Shown here: piece after piece, positions 7,201-7,687 of the stretch
How the letters are laid out: each line of letters starts with the position of its first letter
Position numbering within the stretch: the first letter of the stretch is position 1
Assembly (NCBI GenBank): GCA_029062725.1
Contig: JAIDPP010000129.1
Coordinates: 1-7,687, forward strand
Origin: Muribaculaceae bacterium
GTDB taxonomy: Bacteria; Bacteroidota; Bacteroidia; Bacteroidales; Muribaculaceae
Direction of reading: 5' to 3'
Length of the DNA: 7,687 bases
The notes under the pieces: generated by a model
The model's input: only the letters and a program-made list of their open reading frames with translations
Database searches by the model: none
Told to the model about the DNA's origin: nothing
Program-made: the position numbers and the translations under genes

Positions 7201-7450
7201 CTATTGGCCTTCCGACGACCGCCAGCCACAGGCCCTTGAAATGCTCCACAACAAACAGATCGATATGGTCGTGAATATTCCCAAGAATCTTACCGCGGCC
7301 GAAATCTCCAACGGCTATAAGATCCGTCGGGCGGCCGTCGATCTCAATATTCCGCTTCTGACCAACTCACGCCTCGCCTCGGCTTTCATCAAGGCATTCT
7401 GTGAGCTTTCTCTCGATGATATTAAGATCAAATCCTGGGATGAGTATTGA
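4232..7450 (+). CDS. carB: Carbamoyl-phosphate synthetase, large subunit (CAD/CPS1-like)
   Basis: This 1072-aa synthetase (E. coli: 1073 aa) makes carbamoyl phosphate from bicarbonate, CarA-derived ammonia and two ATP. The carboxyphosphate half covers about residues 1-400 ([47 protein letters not shown]). A linker/oligomerisation region reaches about 560. The carbamoyl-phosphate half covers about 562-930 ([49 protein letters not shown]). The MGS-like allosteric domain is about 935-1072. Many phrases match animal CAD and CPS1 over E. coli CarB: [43 protein letters not shown]. In the allosteric domain Thr973, Thr976, Trp992, Asn1015 and Asn1027 line up with the N-acetylglutamate-binding residues of human CPS1. 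No frameshift or lost motif is seen. Translation is coupled to carA by the ATGA overlap. It probably ends transcription at the hairpin at 7484-7517. Confidence 0.98.
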   Translation: [1072 protein letters not shown]

Positions 7451-7483
7451 CCTCCCGGCCCCGGAGGGGTGAATCGCCTGTCG

Positions 7484-7517
7484 GCCGCGGGTTCGGGCTT
7501 CGGTCCGTACCCGCGGC
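7484..7517 (+). terminator. Strong cUUCGg hairpin behind carB, probable terminator
   Basis: GCCGCGGGT (7484-7492) pairs perfectly with ACCCGCGGC (7509-7517). After one T-T mismatch the stem continues as CGGGC (7494-7498) with GTCCG (7503-7507, one G-U), capped by TTCG, the very stable C(UUCG)G tetraloop. It starts 34 nt after the carB stop. The following TCTCTTAT (7518-7525) is only a weak U-tract, so termination may be partial. On the other strand no T-run follows, so it reads as a terminator for carAB only. Confidence 0.7.
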
Positions 7518-7566
7518 TCTCTTATGCACGCCCCCTCTTATTGGCGGCTCTCTTATCCGCGGGTAA

Positions 7567-7606
7567 ATCTGAGGCTTGGAAATCCCATCTGAGGCTCTGA
7601 AATTCC
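7567..7606. repeat. Two tandem 20-bp repeats
   Basis: ATCTGAGGCTTGGAAATCCC (7567-7586) is followed directly by ATCTGAGGCTCTGAAATTCC (7587-7606), identical at 17 of 20 positions. A third copy seems to begin at 7607 (ATCCTG) but fades. The 20-bp period is two helical turns, twice the period of the decamer arrays elsewhere in the window, although the unit sequence is unrelated. Function unknown. Confidence 0.75.
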
Positions 7607-7687
7607 ATCCTGCGGTAAGGAATAAGCTCAAATATCCGATTCTCAACCCCTTAAATTTAGTTCGTTCTTTTATTAACTAATTAATTT

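Larger units (their letters stand above)
7451..7687. other. Region behind carB without a convincing gene
   Basis: These 237 bp hold a small stem (CCTCC 7451-7455 with GGAGG 7463-7467) directly after the carB stop, and then the terminator-like hairpin. They also hold three copies of CTCTTAT (7519-7525, 7535-7541, 7550-7556), of which two lie in a longer GCGGCTCTCTTAT (7513-7525 and 7544-7556), a 20-bp tandem repeat (7567-7606), and an AT-rich end from about 7650. No reading frame here resembles a known protein. The AT-rich end may belong to the promoter of the next gene outside the window. Confidence 0.6.

Noticed and set aside
7451..7467. CCTCC/GGAGG stem directly after carB as the terminator
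   Set aside because: The stem has only 5 bp with no U-tract behind it. The hairpin at 7484-7517 is far stronger.
7428..7646. A 72-codon minus-strand frame behind carB
   Set aside because: It overlaps the end of carB, reads through the terminator hairpin and the repeats, and gives an Arg/Pro-rich product without any family likeness.
7650..7687. Possible promoter for a next gene (TAAATTTA at 7652-7659)
   Set aside because: It misses the final G of the -7 box, and no TTTG lies at the right distance upstream. The AT-rich end alone is not enough.

Overview
The window is a de novo pyrimidine (UMP) biosynthesis locus made of two divergent transcription units. It most likely comes from an anaerobic member of Bacteroidota, order Bacteroidales. 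The evidence for this is the pair of Bacteroidota-type -7 boxes (TAnnTTTG) in the divergent promoter region, A-rich leaders mostly without Shine-Dalgarno sequences, AT-rich spacers between GC-richer genes, and the style of the proteins. The family cannot be fixed from the sequence alone; a Muribaculaceae-like gut lineage is a guess.

Layout. On the minus strand, reading from the centre leftward: pyrC (dihydroorotase, 3051-1960), a 75-bp spacer, pyrK (electron-transfer subunit, 1884-1138), pyrD (class 1B dihydroorotate dehydrogenase, 1147-263, overlapping pyrK by 10 nt), a 132-bp spacer, and the first 43 codons of pyrF (OMP decarboxylase, cut by the window edge). On the plus strand: carA (3159-4235) and carB (4232-7450), overlapping by ATGA and encoding glutamine-dependent carbamoyl-phosphate synthetase. 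The 107-bp gap 3052-3158 carries back-to-back promoters. After carB, 237 bp without a convincing gene hold a strong cUUCGg-capped hairpin (probable terminator) and a cluster of short repeats.

How the genes work together. CarAB makes carbamoyl phosphate from glutamine, bicarbonate and ATP. Aspartate carbamoyltransferase (pyrB, not in the window) would make carbamoyl-aspartate. PyrC closes the ring, PyrD with PyrK oxidises dihydroorotate to orotate using NAD+, PyrE (not in the window) adds ribose phosphate, and PyrF decarboxylates OMP to UMP. The minus-strand order C-K-D-F resembles the Firmicutes pyr operon.

The catalogue is housekeeping metabolism, and I see no new defence or mobile system. 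What deserves a second look: (1) arrays of a degenerate 10-bp repeat filling both intercistronic gaps of the minus-strand operon; (2) a dihydroorotase reduced to its barrel, with an in-frame stop just upstream of its start; (3) CarA and CarB that read like unfused relatives of animal CAD/CPS1, with most of the N-acetylglutamate pocket residues of CPS1 at matching spacing; (4) a repeat-rich, structured region behind carB with two mutually exclusive hairpins.
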